DNA of 64,000 nucleotides from Chitinophaga sp. YR627 (GCF_900114995.1 NZ_FOUX01000005.1:806001-870000); one strand, 5' to 3'. Counted from the first letter of the stretch, positions 8,770 to 17,621 are shown. Made by a program: numbers and translations. The notes: generated by a model not told the origin, from the sequence alone.

Positions 8770-8901
8770 TTTCAGATGGTGTCGCGGACTGGTGCCCGTT
8801 AAGTACATGATTGAGCGTTGGTAATGGGCTATGGGTTGGGGGCTTGGGTGCGCTTTAGCTGTGTGCAGGGGACGGGCTAAGGTCCGCTTTACCATCTGAA
8901 A
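8770..8901. repeat. 132-base interrupted inverted repeat with G-quadruplex motif in the loop
   Basis: The outer arms pair perfectly over 11 bp (8770-8780 with 8891-8901, TTTCAGATGGT). After a 3x3 internal loop come 6 bp (8784-8789 with 8882-8887, GCGGAC). After a 4x4 loop come another 6 bp (8794-8799 with 8872-8877, GCCCGT). The 72-base loop contains four G runs at 8826-8828, 8833-8835, 8838-8842 and 8846-8848, with spacers of 4, 2 and 3 bases. This could be a structured RNA, a degenerate small mobile element or a chromosomal structural site. No known RNA family was recognised. Confidence 0.5.
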
Positions 8902-8985
8902 GCCTGCTCTTTATTCCTGCGTTTCTTTGGGTTTAGGTGTTGTTGAGTTATAGGATGTATATGTATAGCATGCACTTTGAAACGT

Positions 8986-9027
8986 AATTGTTAATTGTTA
9001 ATTCTTGATTGTTGATTCTTGATTGTT
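8986..9027. repeat. Heptamer tandem array (six units)
   Basis: Six successive 7-base units of the form (A/G)ATT(G/C)TT, each differing by one or two bases, lie just beyond the lpd terminator. Similar period-7 AATTnnn arrays occur at 47209-47236 and 47394-47421. Confidence 0.7.
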
Positions 9028-9032
9028 GATTG

Positions 9033-9070
9033 AAAAAGAAAGAGCGTACCTCATGGCACGCTCTTTCTTT
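9033..9070 (-). terminator. Rho-independent terminator of lpd
   Basis: Arms AAAGAAAGAGCGT and ACGCTCTTTCTTT form a 13-bp stem with a short loop. On the minus strand the stem is followed by a T run. It lies 27 bases past the lpd stop. Confidence 0.85.
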
Positions 9071-9096
9071 CTATAAACTTATTTCAATACTGCAGA

Positions 9097-10503
9097 TTAC
9101 AGGTGGATCGCTTCGCCGTAAGCCACTTCTATCGCGTCTTTTACAGATTCGCTCATAGTTGGGTGCGGGTGAATTGAATCCAGTACTTCCTGGTAAGTAG
9201 TTTCCAGTTTACGTGCAGTTACTGTCTGCGCGATGATCTCTGTAACGTTCGCACCGATCATGTGGGTACCTAACCACTCGCCGTATTTAGCGTCGAAGAT
9301 CACTTTTACGAAACCTTCAGTAGCACCTGCAGCAGTTGCTTTACCGGAAGCAGAGAATGGGAATTTACCTACTTTCACTTCGTAACCAGCTTCTTTTGCT
9401 GCTTTCTCAGTGTAACCTACAGAAGCGATTTCAGGTGCACAATAAGTACAGCCAGGAATGTTCATGTAGTCGATAGGCTCAGGTTTGTGCGCATATTTCT
9501 TCTCTCCGTAAGCAATTGCTTCTACGCAAATGATACCTTCTTTAGAAGCAACGTGTGCGAGTGCCTGACCAGGAACCATGTCACCGATAGCGAAAACGCC
9601 AGGAACATTTGTCTGGTAGTATTTATCTACAGTTACTCTGCCTTTGTCAGTTTTGATACCCAGTGCTTCAAGGCCCAGGTTTTCGATATTAGCAGCGATA
9701 CCTACAGCGCTCAGTACAACGTCAGCTTCCAGGAATACTTCACCGGTTGCAGTTTTTACTTTCGCTTTCACGCCTTCACCGTTTGCTTCAACAGCTTCAA
9801 CGGATGCATTGGTCATGATTTCGATACCTTTCTTCTTGTAGATCTTCTCCAGTTCTTTAGAGATATCCTCATCTTCAACCGGAACGATACGCGGCATGAA
9901 CTCAACGATGGTTACTTTAGTACCCAGGGTTGCGTAGAAATAAGCGAATTCAACGCCGATTGCGCCAGAACCTACAACGATCATGGATTTAGGCTGTTTT
10001 GGCAGTACCATTGCTTCACGGTAGCCAATTACCATTTTACCGTCTATTTTCAGGTTAGGCAGTTCGCGGGCACGAGCACCGGTTGCCAGGATAATGTATT
10101 TCGCATCATGTACAGAAGCCTTACCATCCTTATCAGTTACTTCTACCTGCGTTTTGGATTTCAGCTTACCGTTACCTACCAGTACGTCGATCTTGTTTTT
10201 CTTCATCAGGAACTGAACGCCCTTACTCATCTTATCAGCCACACCACGACTACGTTTAATTACGGCATCAAAGTCAGCAGTACTTTCGCCTGCGTTAATT
10301 CCATAATTTTTGGCGTGCTGTATATATTCCATCACCTGTGCGGACTTCAATAATGCTTTAGTGGGAATACAGCCCCAGTTCAAACAAATACCGCCCAGGC
10401 TCTCTCTTTCAACGATTGCCGTCTTAAATCCCAGCTGAGAAGCACGGATAGCAGCCACATATCCACCAGGGCCACTACCAATTACGATTACGTCGTATGC
10501 CAT
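9097..10503 (-). CDS. lpdA: Dihydrolipoyl dehydrogenase
   Basis: The E3 flavoprotein of 2-oxoacid dehydrogenase complexes, which reoxidises dihydrolipoamide and passes electrons through FAD to NAD+. The 468-residue protein starts with the FAD dinucleotide fold (VIVIGSGPGGYVAA, residues 5-18). The redox-active disulfide is Cys40/Cys45 in GGICLNWGCIPTKA. The NAD fold follows (VVGSGAIGVEF), then the second FAD motif (VFAIGDMVPGQALAH) and the interface with the catalytic His-Glu in HPHPTMSE near 445-452. The ATG at 10503 starts directly at the fold; the longer frame to 10626 would overlap lolA and has no family support. No E1/E2 genes are adjacent, as is common in Bacteroidota. Confidence 0.95.
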   Translation of the reverse strand: MAYDVIVIGSGPGGYVAAIRASQLGFKTAIVERESLGGICLNWGCIPTKALLKSAQVMEYIQHAKNYGINAGESTADFDAVIKRSRGVADKMSKGVQFLMKKNKIDVLVGNGKLKSKTQVEVTDKDGKASVHDAKYIILATGARARELPNLKIDGKMVIGYREAMVLPKQPKSMIVVGSGAIGVEFAYFYATLGTKVTIVEFMPRIVPVEDEDISKELEKIYKKKGIEIMTNASVEAVEANGEGVKAKVKTATGEVFLEADVVLSAVGIAANIENLGLEALGIKTDKGRVTVDKYYQTNVPGVFAIGDMVPGQALAHVASKEGIICVEAIAYGEKKYAHKPEPIDYMNIPGCTYCAPEIASVGYTEKAAKEAGYEVKVGKFPFSASGKATAAGATEGFVKVIFDAKYGEWLGTHMIGANVTEIIAQTVTARKLETTYQEVLDSIHPHPTMSESVKDAIEVAYGEAIHL

Positions 10504-10529
10504 ATTGCTTAATTTTAATTTAAACTTGC

Positions 10530-10537
10530 CAAAGGTA
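10530..10537 (-). promoter_or_regulatory. Possible -7 promoter element of lpd
   Basis: On the minus strand this reads TACCTTTG, matching TAnnTTTG. A TTG lies 24 bases upstream (10562-10564), slightly beyond the usual spacing. It lies 27 bases before the lpd ATG. Confidence 0.4.
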
Positions 10538-10549
10538 ACAATAAAATGG

Positions 10550-10580
10550 AAAAAGCCCGGCCAAAAATAGCCAGGCTTTT
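10550..10580 (-). terminator. Terminator of the lolA-like gene
   Basis: AAAAGCC...GGCTTTT arms form a GC-rich stem around a short A-rich loop, with one pair being G-U on the minus transcript. It lies between the lolA-like stop and the lpd start, separating the two transcripts. Confidence 0.6.
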
Positions 10581-10612
10581 CTCGTCTTCGGTCGCGAAGA
10601 CCCATCAATATT

Positions 10613-11290
10613 TTAACGGAGGTCAACCACCTCTACACCAGGGTATTTTTTAGGATCGAAGCTAAAGGTAGCATCGGTCACACTTCCGTTTGGTGTGAAG
10701 TTAGTGATCTCATATGTATAATGATTGCCGTTTTTCTCGTAAACCTTCATCTTAGCGATGTTCTGGCCTTTCTTATCGATAGAAACCATCACTTTGAAAA
10801 CGTTCTTTGACTTATCTGTAGGTGTCATTTCGATGTTCTGGAGCACTTTACCTTTCTCGGTAGTTTCTCCATCCAGACGGTACAGATAATCTTTATCGTA
10901 GAAATTGGTGAACAGTTTAGCTGGCGACAGGGAGGTGCTATTAGGGTCTACATTGTTGATTGTTACCTCGTTAGCATCTTTTGTGTATGTCCAGGTCGTT
11001 TTGTTATCACTGATCAGCTCCTGACCATCCAGGTTCACTTTATATTTGGCTCCTTTCAGGTAAACGGTACCTTTCTTAGAGTCAGTTACACTATTATTAG
11101 CGCCTTCTACTTTCAAAACAAAGTTAGCGACTACTGATTTCAACTGGGAAAACTTCTTGCTCACCCCGTCGAGTATTGCTTTTGCTTTAGGATCGTTTTT
11201 ACCCAGACTACCCACTGGCGTCTTGGTCTGAGCCATGCCATTCACTACAATTCCGCCCGTCAACATGGCCAGTAATAAAATTCTCTTCAT
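10613..11290 (-). CDS. LolA-like outer membrane lipoprotein carrier family protein
   Basis: A 225-residue exported protein with a signal peptide ending at GMAQ (about residue 20). It has the unclosed beta-barrel pattern of LolA, with KAILDGVSKKFSQLKSVVANF near the start and alternating strands such as KGTVYLKGAKYKV and TTWTYTKDANEV. LolA-type proteins carry lipoproteins from the inner to the outer membrane through the periplasm. Its position directly downstream of ftsK (92 bases) is a common Bacteroidota arrangement and fits a cell-envelope role. Divergent LolA-fold proteins may carry other lipids, so the exact cargo is open. Confidence 0.8.
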   Translation of the reverse strand: MKRILLLAMLTGGIVVNGMAQTKTPVGSLGKNDPKAKAILDGVSKKFSQLKSVVANFVLKVEGANNSVTDSKKGTVYLKGAKYKVNLDGQELISDNKTTWTYTKDANEVTINNVDPNSTSLSPAKLFTNFYDKDYLYRLDGETTEKGKVLQNIEMTPTDKSKNVFKVMVSIDKKGQNIAKMKVYEKNGNHYTYEITNFTPNGSVTDATFSFDPKKYPGVEVVDLR

Positions 11291-11368
11291 TTTTCGTAAG
11301 TTTTGTTTCTTGCTGTTAGTTTGACAAATGTTGTGCCGATAGGTTTATTTCTAAAGTTAATATAAAGC

Positions 11369-11376
11369 CAAAAGTA
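11369..11376 (-). promoter_or_regulatory. Possible -7 element upstream of the lolA-like gene
   Basis: The minus strand reads TACTTTTG, a TAnnTTTG match, 79 bases before the ATG and almost at the ftsK stop codon. No clear -33 TTG is seen. Confidence 0.3.
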
Positions 11377-11382
11377 CGACTA

Positions 11383-14028
11383 TCAGCCGAGATCGTTCAG
11401 AATCTCCTCTAAATCAGCCTCTGTTTTCACATTCACCTCTCTCGCTTTGCTACCCAGGTTCGGTCCGACGATGCCTGCTGCTTCCAGCTGGTCCATCAGA
11501 CGGCCTGCACGGTTGTACCCCAGTTTCATACGGCGTTGCAAAAGTGATGTAGACCCCTGCTGGTTCTGAACGATGACACGGGCAGCCTCTTCAAAGAGCG
11601 GATCCCTATCCTGCAGACTGATCTCTTTTCCTTCCATATCCTTGTCATCCACATATTCCGGCAGCAGGTAGGCTTCCGGATAGGAACGCTGTTCACCGAT
11701 ATACTCTGCCACTCTTTCCACTTCCGGTGTATCTACAAAGGCACACTGGAGACGTACCAGTTCGCCGTTGAAAGACACCAGCATGTCACCCTGACCGATC
11801 AGCTGTTCGGCGCCGCCAGTATCGAGGATGGTACGGGAGTCGATCTTGGAAGATACCTTAAACGCGATACGGGCCGGGAAGTTGGCCTTGATAGTACCGG
11901 TGATGATATTTACAGAAGGACGCTGTGTCGCAATGATCAGGTGGATACCTACCGCACGGGCCAGCTGTGCCAGACGGGCGATCGGCATTTCCACCTCTTT
12001 ACCTGCTGTCATGATCAGATCGGCGAACTCGTCCACCACCAGTACGACAAATGGCAGATAACGGTGTCCACGCTGTGGGTTCAGTCTGCGCTGAACGAAT
12101 TTATTATTGTATTCCTTGATGTTACGGGTACCTGCTTCTTTCAGGAGGTCGTAACGAAGGTCCATCTCAATACAGAGGGCATTGAGGGTATGGATCACTT
12201 TTTTGGTATCTGTAATGATGGCATCCTCTTCACCCGGTAATTTGGCCAGGAAGTGCTTTTCAATCAGTTTGTACAGGGAAAGTTCCACTTTCTTCGGATC
12301 GACCAGTACAAACTTCAGCTGGGAAGGATGCTTTTTATAGAGCAGAGACACCAATAATGTATTGATACCCACCGATTTACCCTGACCGGTAGCACCCGCC
12401 ATGAGCAAGTGCGGCATTTTGGCCAGATCGGCTATAAAGTTCTCATTATCAATCTTTTTACCGATAGCGATCGGCAGGTCCATGGTACTTTGCTGGAACT
12501 TCTCGGAAGCGATCAGGTTTCTCAGCGACACCATACTTTTCTTCACGTTAGGCACCTCGATACCAATGGTACCTTTACCCGGGATTGGCGCGATGATGCG
12601 GATACCCAGTGCTGACAAGCTGAGGGCGATATCATCTTCCAGGTTTTTGATACGGGAGATACGCACCCCGGCGGCCGGTACGATTTCGTACAGGGTTACG
12701 GTCGGCCCTACAGTAGCGCTGATCTTCTGGATAGCGATATCGTAGTTCTTCAGGGTATTGATGATCTGGTCTTTGTTTCTGTCCAGTTCTCCGGCATCCT
12801 GTACGATCTTTTCGGTGTTATGGCTATCCAGCAATTCCAGTGTAGGATATTTATAATCGCGCAGATCGAGGGTCGGTTCGTAAGGGTCCAGCTGTACAGG
12901 TGGTCTTACAGGCGCCTCTTCTGCTTCATCTTCATTTTCTTCTACAGAAGGTTTGATTTCCCAGGCAACATCTTCTGCATTTGGTTTCTTGTTACGGCGT
13001 GCGTTTGTCTGTTCAACCGTTTCTTCGATATACAACAATGGCCCCGGATCTTCTTCCTCTTCCAGTTCCTCTTCGATCTCTTCTTCTTCCACTTCTTCCG
13101 GTATATGCGCATGTGCCGGCGGGATCAGGGTGATGGAAGCACTGCCCCGTTCAATGAGCTGCATTTCCGGCAGTTCATCATCTTCATCCGGAGGAGGGAT
13201 CACTGCTACATTTGACTCCTTCAGTGTATTCGTACGTCTGGTTTCTTTTTCCTTCTCTTTCTCCTTCTCTTTTGCGTTGTTTTTAGCGGCAGCAGCATTA
13301 TTCGCCATCGGCGTCACCGCTATCACCGCAGGTTCCGGCGTAGCCGTTGGCGCTACAGCAGGCTTAGGTTTTGCTTTTAACTTTTGCTCCAGCCATTTGA
13401 AGTCGAGGTTGTATTTCCAGATCAGCCAGGACAGTCCGGCCACCAGTAACAACAAAGCAGCTCCTGCCCTTCCGAGGAAACCGATCATCCAGTGATTGAC
13501 AGCATCCCCCATCGCGCCTCCCCATGGGAAGTCAGAAAAGGAGGATACGAAAGCGGCGGTCGTGCTGATAAACAGCAGACCGAAAAGAATGTATTTGAGG
13601 TTTCGCCACACACGGAATACCCTGCGACCAACTACGAAGTTGACGCCGAGCATGAAGAACAGGTAGCAAAACAGGTAAGATGCGATACCGAAACCTTTGT
13701 AGAAGAACCAATGAGAGACGAAGGCCCCTAACCTCCCCAGGAGGTTTTCCACCCTTACGCTATCCAGATCCATCAGCAGGATGCTGGCGGAATAGCGAAA
13801 TACCTTATCCTGGTCTTCTTCCCAGGTAAAGAGATAAGATGTAAATGCGATAAAACAGTAGAGCGATAACAACAAGCAGATCACCCCTAAAACTTTATGG
13901 GTTCTCTCGTCCTTGACTAATTCTTTTACTTTTACCTCTGCTTCTTTGTCCTGCTTTAGTACGTTGGGGTCACTGCTTCGAGGTTTCTTACTCTCCGGTT
14001 TTTCTGTTTTCAGTTTATTTTTTGACAT
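11383..14028 (-). CDS. ftsK: FtsK/SpoIIIE family DNA translocase
   Basis: A septum-anchored ATP-driven DNA pump that clears chromosome ends during division. The 881-residue protein has four transmembrane helices in the first 220 residues. A long charged linker follows (about 220-400) with a KEKEKEKE run and an acidic EEEE block. The motor comes next: Walker A GATGQGKSVG at about 543-552 and Walker B LVVDEFAD near 664. The C-terminal winged-helix gamma domain (LQRRMKLGYNRAGRLMDQLE) reads chromosomal polarity sequences. The start is just after four methionine/lysine-rich residues typical of the family. The lolA-like gene follows on the same strand. Confidence 0.95.
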   Translation of the reverse strand: MSKNKLKTEKPESKKPRSSDPNVLKQDKEAEVKVKELVKDERTHKVLGVICLLLSLYCFIAFTSYLFTWEEDQDKVFRYSASILLMDLDSVRVENLLGRLGAFVSHWFFYKGFGIASYLFCYLFFMLGVNFVVGRRVFRVWRNLKYILFGLLFISTTAAFVSSFSDFPWGGAMGDAVNHWMIGFLGRAGAALLLLVAGLSWLIWKYNLDFKWLEQKLKAKPKPAVAPTATPEPAVIAVTPMANNAAAAKNNAKEKEKEKEKETRRTNTLKESNVAVIPPPDEDDELPEMQLIERGSASITLIPPAHAHIPEEVEEEEIEEELEEEEDPGPLLYIEETVEQTNARRNKKPNAEDVAWEIKPSVEENEDEAEEAPVRPPVQLDPYEPTLDLRDYKYPTLELLDSHNTEKIVQDAGELDRNKDQIINTLKNYDIAIQKISATVGPTVTLYEIVPAAGVRISRIKNLEDDIALSLSALGIRIIAPIPGKGTIGIEVPNVKKSMVSLRNLIASEKFQQSTMDLPIAIGKKIDNENFIADLAKMPHLLMAGATGQGKSVGINTLLVSLLYKKHPSQLKFVLVDPKKVELSLYKLIEKHFLAKLPGEEDAIITDTKKVIHTLNALCIEMDLRYDLLKEAGTRNIKEYNNKFVQRRLNPQRGHRYLPFVVLVVDEFADLIMTAGKEVEMPIARLAQLARAVGIHLIIATQRPSVNIITGTIKANFPARIAFKVSSKIDSRTILDTGGAEQLIGQGDMLVSFNGELVRLQCAFVDTPEVERVAEYIGEQRSYPEAYLLPEYVDDKDMEGKEISLQDRDPLFEEAARVIVQNQQGSTSLLQRRMKLGYNRAGRLMDQLEAAGIVGPNLGSKAREVNVKTEADLEEILNDLG

Positions 14029-14043
14029 ACGTTATAGCCGTCC

Positions 14044-14051
14044 CAAAATTA
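14044..14051 (-). promoter_or_regulatory. Possible -7 promoter element of ftsK
   Basis: The minus strand reads TAATTTTG (TAnnTTTG), 15 bases before the ftsK start codon, which implies a very short leader. No clear -33 box was found. Confidence 0.35.
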
Positions 14052-14111
14052 CGGACGCTTAATCATATTTAAGAAATTAATTCTTGGTTAGGAATTAGCA
14101 TACAGGCGCCG

Positions 14112-15509
14112 TTAGTACAACAACTGTACCCATCTTGTGATAAACTCCAATACAGCGGGGTTTATTGTCTCGTCCAGGGTGGCATATTCTTCCGTGCTAC
14201 AGGTGTTACAACGCTGAAACAGGTGATTAAGACCTGCGAATGTGCGTATAGTAACGAATTGATTACCACCTTTTACCAGACCGCTTTCGATGCCTTTCAG
14301 GTTGGAGGTTGCTTCATTGAAGATGTCTTCTGAACCGTTAATGGCCAGGACAGGACATTTTATTTTTGAGAGATAAGCAGCGGGATCGTATTGTAAGAGG
14401 GACAAAGCTTCCGCTTTTGTGTCCACCGCGTAGGTCGTTTCTATAAAGTGTTGTCTGCCAGAGGTATTGGTACTATCTCCGAAGTGGTTATAGATGGCGG
14501 TAAGTTCGGCAAAGGCTTTACGTTGTCTTTCGGCAGGATCATTGGTCAGTGCGAGCACGTTCAGGTAGCGTTGATAACTGCTGACATATCCTTCCACATA
14601 AGCTTCTTTTTCACCGTATGCCAGGGCGGTTTGTACAAGGCGGCGGTTATATGCTTCCCGGCCATCCAGCCCCGGAGACGCCATATTGATAATGAACGCG
14701 ATATTCGAATCTGCTGCGGCAACGATCTGTGCGACAGCGCCACCTTCTGCATAACCGAGTAATCCGATAGCGGCAGTATCAGCAAGTTTGTTCTTACGTA
14801 ACCAGGAAACGGCAGCTTTTACATCTTCTGCGAAGTTGAAGATACCGGAGGAGTCATAATTGCCGGTGCTTTCTCCTACCCCACGGTCATCGAGACGTAG
14901 CGTGGCGATGCCACGTTTTGCCAGGTAGTCTGCCAGTACGGCGAAAGGACGATGGTCCAGCATTTCGTTGTTACGGTTTTGCTGTCCGGCGCCGGAGATC
15001 AGAATGATCACCGGGAACGGTCCGTTTACGCCGGGATGGCTGAAGCTACCGGAGAGTAAGACCTTATCCACCGGATCGACGAATTTTACCTCTTCCACAT
15101 CATAGACGGTATTAACAGAAGGATCCTGGAAACGGGTAACGGTCAGGTCTTTCACATCATCACGGGAGAAGTTGAGGGAGGTTTTATTACCCACCTGTTC
15201 GAAGGCGCCTTCAAAGCGGCTTCTGATGGAATTCCAGTTACCGCTGTATTTAAGACTGATCTTATTGATCGTGAAATTCAGGTATCCGTTTTTGTACCAG
15301 ATGGTGTCCAGTTCGATGCCATCCTTTGCAATGTCGGGGCTTTTCAGCATGCCTTTCAGCTGATAACCGACACCACGCGTCAGCTGTAGCTGCAAACGTT
15401 GTTTCTGACCCTGAGGAGTGGTAAAAACGCCGTACCAGTTGCCATTCATGTCCTGTGCTGTCACTGTTCCTGTAATAAAAAGGCAAATGATAATCAGATA
15501 TCTGAGCAT
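14112..15509 (-). CDS. Secreted alpha/beta hydrolase-fold protein lacking the nucleophile serine
   Basis: A 465-residue exported protein. The signal peptide ends near residue 18 (GTVTAQ). A beta-rich N-terminal domain (about 20-120) is followed by an alpha/beta hydrolase domain of the type usually annotated as S9-like or lipase. The fold is well kept: ILISGAGQQNRNNE, LRLDDRGVGES, the acid in INGSEDIFNE and the histidine in FAGLNHLFQ. The nucleophile elbow, normally GHSEGG, here reads GYAEGG, with Ala254 (codon at 14748-14750) in place of serine. The reading frame is intact and otherwise conserved, so this looks like a pseudoenzyme rather than a decayed gene. A sequencing error is the main alternative. 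Confidence 0.8.
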   Translation of the reverse strand: MLRYLIIICLFITGTVTAQDMNGNWYGVFTTPQGQKQRLQLQLTRGVGYQLKGMLKSPDIAKDGIELDTIWYKNGYLNFTINKISLKYSGNWNSIRSRFEGAFEQVGNKTSLNFSRDDVKDLTVTRFQDPSVNTVYDVEEVKFVDPVDKVLLSGSFSHPGVNGPFPVIILISGAGQQNRNNEMLDHRPFAVLADYLAKRGIATLRLDDRGVGESTGNYDSSGIFNFAEDVKAAVSWLRKNKLADTAAIGLLGYAEGGAVAQIVAAADSNIAFIINMASPGLDGREAYNRRLVQTALAYGEKEAYVEGYVSSYQRYLNVLALTNDPAERQRKAFAELTAIYNHFGDSTNTSGRQHFIETTYAVDTKAEALSLLQYDPAAYLSKIKCPVLAINGSEDIFNEATSNLKGIESGLVKGGNQFVTIRTFAGLNHLFQRCNTCSTEEYATLDETINPAVLEFITRWVQLLY

Positions 15510-15662
15510 GGTTTGAGCTTTGTGTTTTTGATGATCCGGTATGCAGCAATTATCGTGCTGTCAAGTGTAGAGCGGATGTTAAAATTACAGGGGCTAAGCC
15601 TTTGCGGCCAGCCCCTGGATAGTGTCGTTTATGCTGAATATGTGGTGTTGTATCAACGATAC

Positions 15663-16058
15663 TTACTTCTTCAGTAAGGCCAGGATGAGACAAACCCAAC
15701 CGGCGATAAAGAAGAGTCCACCGATAGGCGTCACAATACCGATCTTGCTGAGACCTACGGTTTCTGTGGCTTTCAGCATGGTCAGGATGTAAAGTGAACC
15801 GGAGAACAGTATTACACCGATGAAGAAGCAGCGGCCTGCCCATTCGAGCAAACCTGATGCTGCAGGCGACAGGTGTGCAAAGAGGATACCTACTGCCAGG
15901 AGGGCGAAGGTATGATAGAACTGATAAGTAACGCCTGTCTGGAATGTGCCGACTGTTTCCGGTGGTACAAGCTCTTTCAGCTTATGTGCGCCAAAAGCGC
16001 CCAATGTTACGGCCAGCGCGCCTAATACCGATGCGATGATGAGAAATCCCTTATGCAT
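15663..16058 (-). CDS. DUF423 family inner-membrane protein
   Basis: A 131-residue protein with four predicted transmembrane helices and the family start LGALAVTLGAFGAHKLK. FQTGVTYQFYHTFALL and the final helix pair (TPIGGLFFIAGW) also match DUF423 (YgdD/TMEM256-like). The role of this small, widespread membrane protein is unknown. It stands alone, with 153 bases to the hydrolase downstream and a non-coding stretch upstream. Confidence 0.88.
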   Translation of the reverse strand: MHKGFLIIASVLGALAVTLGAFGAHKLKELVPPETVGTFQTGVTYQFYHTFALLAVGILFAHLSPAASGLLEWAGRCFFIGVILFSGSLYILTMLKATETVGLSKIGIVTPIGGLFFIAGWVCLILALLKK

Positions 16059-16421
16059 TGATAGATTGATGTTTGTTATGTGATAATAGTATTGCCTGGT
16101 GTTGTGCCGCTTTTACAATGTTGTTTTCATTGCTGAAAGCAACGCGATATTAGTGCTTTCCGGGCAGGGGGACTATGACATTAGTCAGGATATCCGGTAA
16201 GGCTCACTGCAATGGGACTACTAGAAATTACGGTTGTGGTATTTTGAAACTGTATGGTATCCTGTCTTGCCGGTCCCGGCTATACTGTTATGTTACTGCA
16301 CCCGTTGGTCCGCAGTGATCTGCAACCTTTTCCGTACTTACAAACATAGCTTCAGGAGCGCTACGGATGTGCATAGCAAAGGCTTTGCAGGAAACTGACC
16401 AGACCTGGGAACTGCTTTCAC
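16059..16421. other. 363-base intergenic stretch without a recognised feature
   Basis: No ORF, strong hairpin or repeat was seen on either strand. It would hold the promoter of the DUF423 gene and the untranslated 3' end of aroK. Confidence 0.6.
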
Positions 16422-16934
16422 TTATGCTTTGATATCAGCAAGTCTTTGTGTGAAAGAGTCGAGGTTGATCGTTTCAGATTCTGCGATGGTGATCTGTGCC
16501 TGTTCGTAGAACGGAACACGTTCTGCGAGCTTCTTTTCAACGAAAGCGAGCAGTTCATCATCGTCGAGATCCTGGATCAGGGGACGTTTGGACTTTTTAC
16601 GTTTGAGGCGGTCCACGATCAGGGATAATTTGGGATTGAGCCAGATGGTTGCGCCGTTGTCGTTCATGATGTCCATATTATCCTGGAAGCAGGGAGCTCC
16701 GCCGCCACAGGAAATTACGAAGCTTTCATTGCGGGATAGTTCTTTCAGCCAGTAGTTTTCCTGCTGACGAAAATAGTCTTCTCCTTTAGTCGCAAAGATA
16801 TCGCTGATGGACATTGCTTCTGATTCGACGATTACATCATCCAGATCATAGAAGGGCAGCGACAGATGTTCTGCCAGCTGTTTTCCCCAGTAAGTTTTGC
16901 CGGCGCCCATAAAGCCGAGTAGGAAGATTTTCAA
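16422..16934 (-). CDS. aroK: Shikimate kinase
   Basis: Phosphorylates shikimate at O3 with ATP in the cytosolic pathway to chorismate and the aromatic amino acids. The 170-residue length is standard. The P-loop is GFMGAGKT (residues 7-14). The shikimate-binding Asp is in FYDLDDVI, and CGGGAP forms the second substrate motif. The lid arginine lies in KKSKRPLI. The gene starts 18 bases after the stop of the phosphopantetheinyl transferase on the same strand, so the two are probably cotranscribed. Confidence 0.93.
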   Translation of the reverse strand: MKIFLLGFMGAGKTYWGKQLAEHLSLPFYDLDDVIVESEAMSISDIFATKGEDYFRQQENYWLKELSRNESFVISCGGGAPCFQDNMDIMNDNGATIWLNPKLSLIVDRLKRKKSKRPLIQDLDDDELLAFVEKKLAERVPFYEQAQITIAESETINLDSFTQRLADIKA

Positions 16935-16952
16935 AATACCAGTTTTTAAACA

Positions 16953-17621
16953 TTAATGTCCTGAAGCTGTGTTCTCTGCTATGGTGGGAACTGTGAGATC
17001 TTCGACGTCGTTTGTCCAGGTCAGACACAGTTCATTTTCCATCAGATATTGCAAATATAACCGTGCATTTTTATCCGCTTTGTTAAAATTGCACGTTAGA
17101 AAGCCCTTTGGCTGAAAAATAAAGGGTGCAAGTTGCATATTTTCTTTAAAATCAACCCCTCCCAGCCCGTACCACTTGTAAACGGCCTCTTTAGCGCTCC
17201 AGCAGATCGTCTTATGGGGCAGGGCGTTCACAGGATCAATAAAAGCACGCTCTTCCGGTGACAGGAACTTATGAGAGACTGCTTCTATTTTAGGTTTTAC
17301 ATCTTCAATATCAATCCCTACAGCACCGTTGCTGCTGACGATGGCAGCGATATTATCCCCGCAGTGGGAGATCGAAAAATGCAGGCTGTCGCATTCCAGG
17401 TAAGGTTTCCGGCTTTTCATGATCTGTATGTTTGAAAGCGGAAAACCCGGGAATAATTCCTGCAGCAGGTAGCGGCCTGCAAAGTGCTGTAATCGCTTGT
17501 GCGGATGATGTATTGCGGAAGAGATATTCACCTTCTCCCGGAAAAAAGCCTCATCCTCTTCTATTCTCCACACCCCCAGCCGGCAGCCGGGGTTTATTTG
17601 TATGGTACGTATTAATGGCAT
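16953..17621 (-). CDS. 4'-phosphopantetheinyl transferase superfamily protein
   Basis: Transfers the phosphopantetheine arm of CoA to a serine of acyl or peptidyl carrier proteins. The 222-residue form is Sfp-like (two fused halves). FSISHCGD lies at 82-89, the Mg-binding VGIDIED at 101-107 (Asp104, Glu106), and WSAKEAVYKWYG at 141-152 holds the catalytic Lys/Glu. The ATG at 17621 is chosen because the family starts close to MPLI; the longer frame to 17678 has no supporting sequence. It is divergent from dcd (87 bases between starts) and upstream of aroK. No biosynthetic cluster is adjacent, so the carrier protein target is open. Confidence 0.9.
   Translation of the reverse strand: MPLIRTIQINPGCRLGVWRIEEDEAFFREKVNISSAIHHPHKRLQHFAGRYLLQELFPGFPLSNIQIMKSRKPYLECDSLHFSISHCGDNIAAIVSSNGAVGIDIEDVKPKIEAVSHKFLSPEERAFIDPVNALPHKTICWSAKEAVYKWYGLGGVDFKENMQLAPFIFQPKGFLTCNFNKADKNARLYLQYLMENELCLTWTNDVEDLTVPTIAENTASGH

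Larger units (their letters stand above)
8167..9096. other. 930-base non-coding stretch
   Basis: No convincing protein gene lies here. The first 400 bases are the upstream region of the M57 pair and include a palindrome AGCTGATCAGCT near 8210. At 8770-8901 is a structured inverted repeat with a G-rich loop, at 8986-9027 a period-7 tandem array, and at 9033-9070 the lpd terminator. A 30-codon ORF at 8623-8715 is too short to support. Confidence 0.7.

Noticed and set aside
9487..10353. 288-codon plus-strand ORF opposite lpdA
   Set aside because: It mirrors the lpdA coding sequence, which has all E3 motifs. The antisense product is Cys/Phe/Tyr-rich with no domain.
12953..13495. 180-codon Ser-rich ORF opposite the ftsK linker
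   Set aside because: The Ser runs are the reverse complement of the Glu/Lys-rich linker, a composition artefact.
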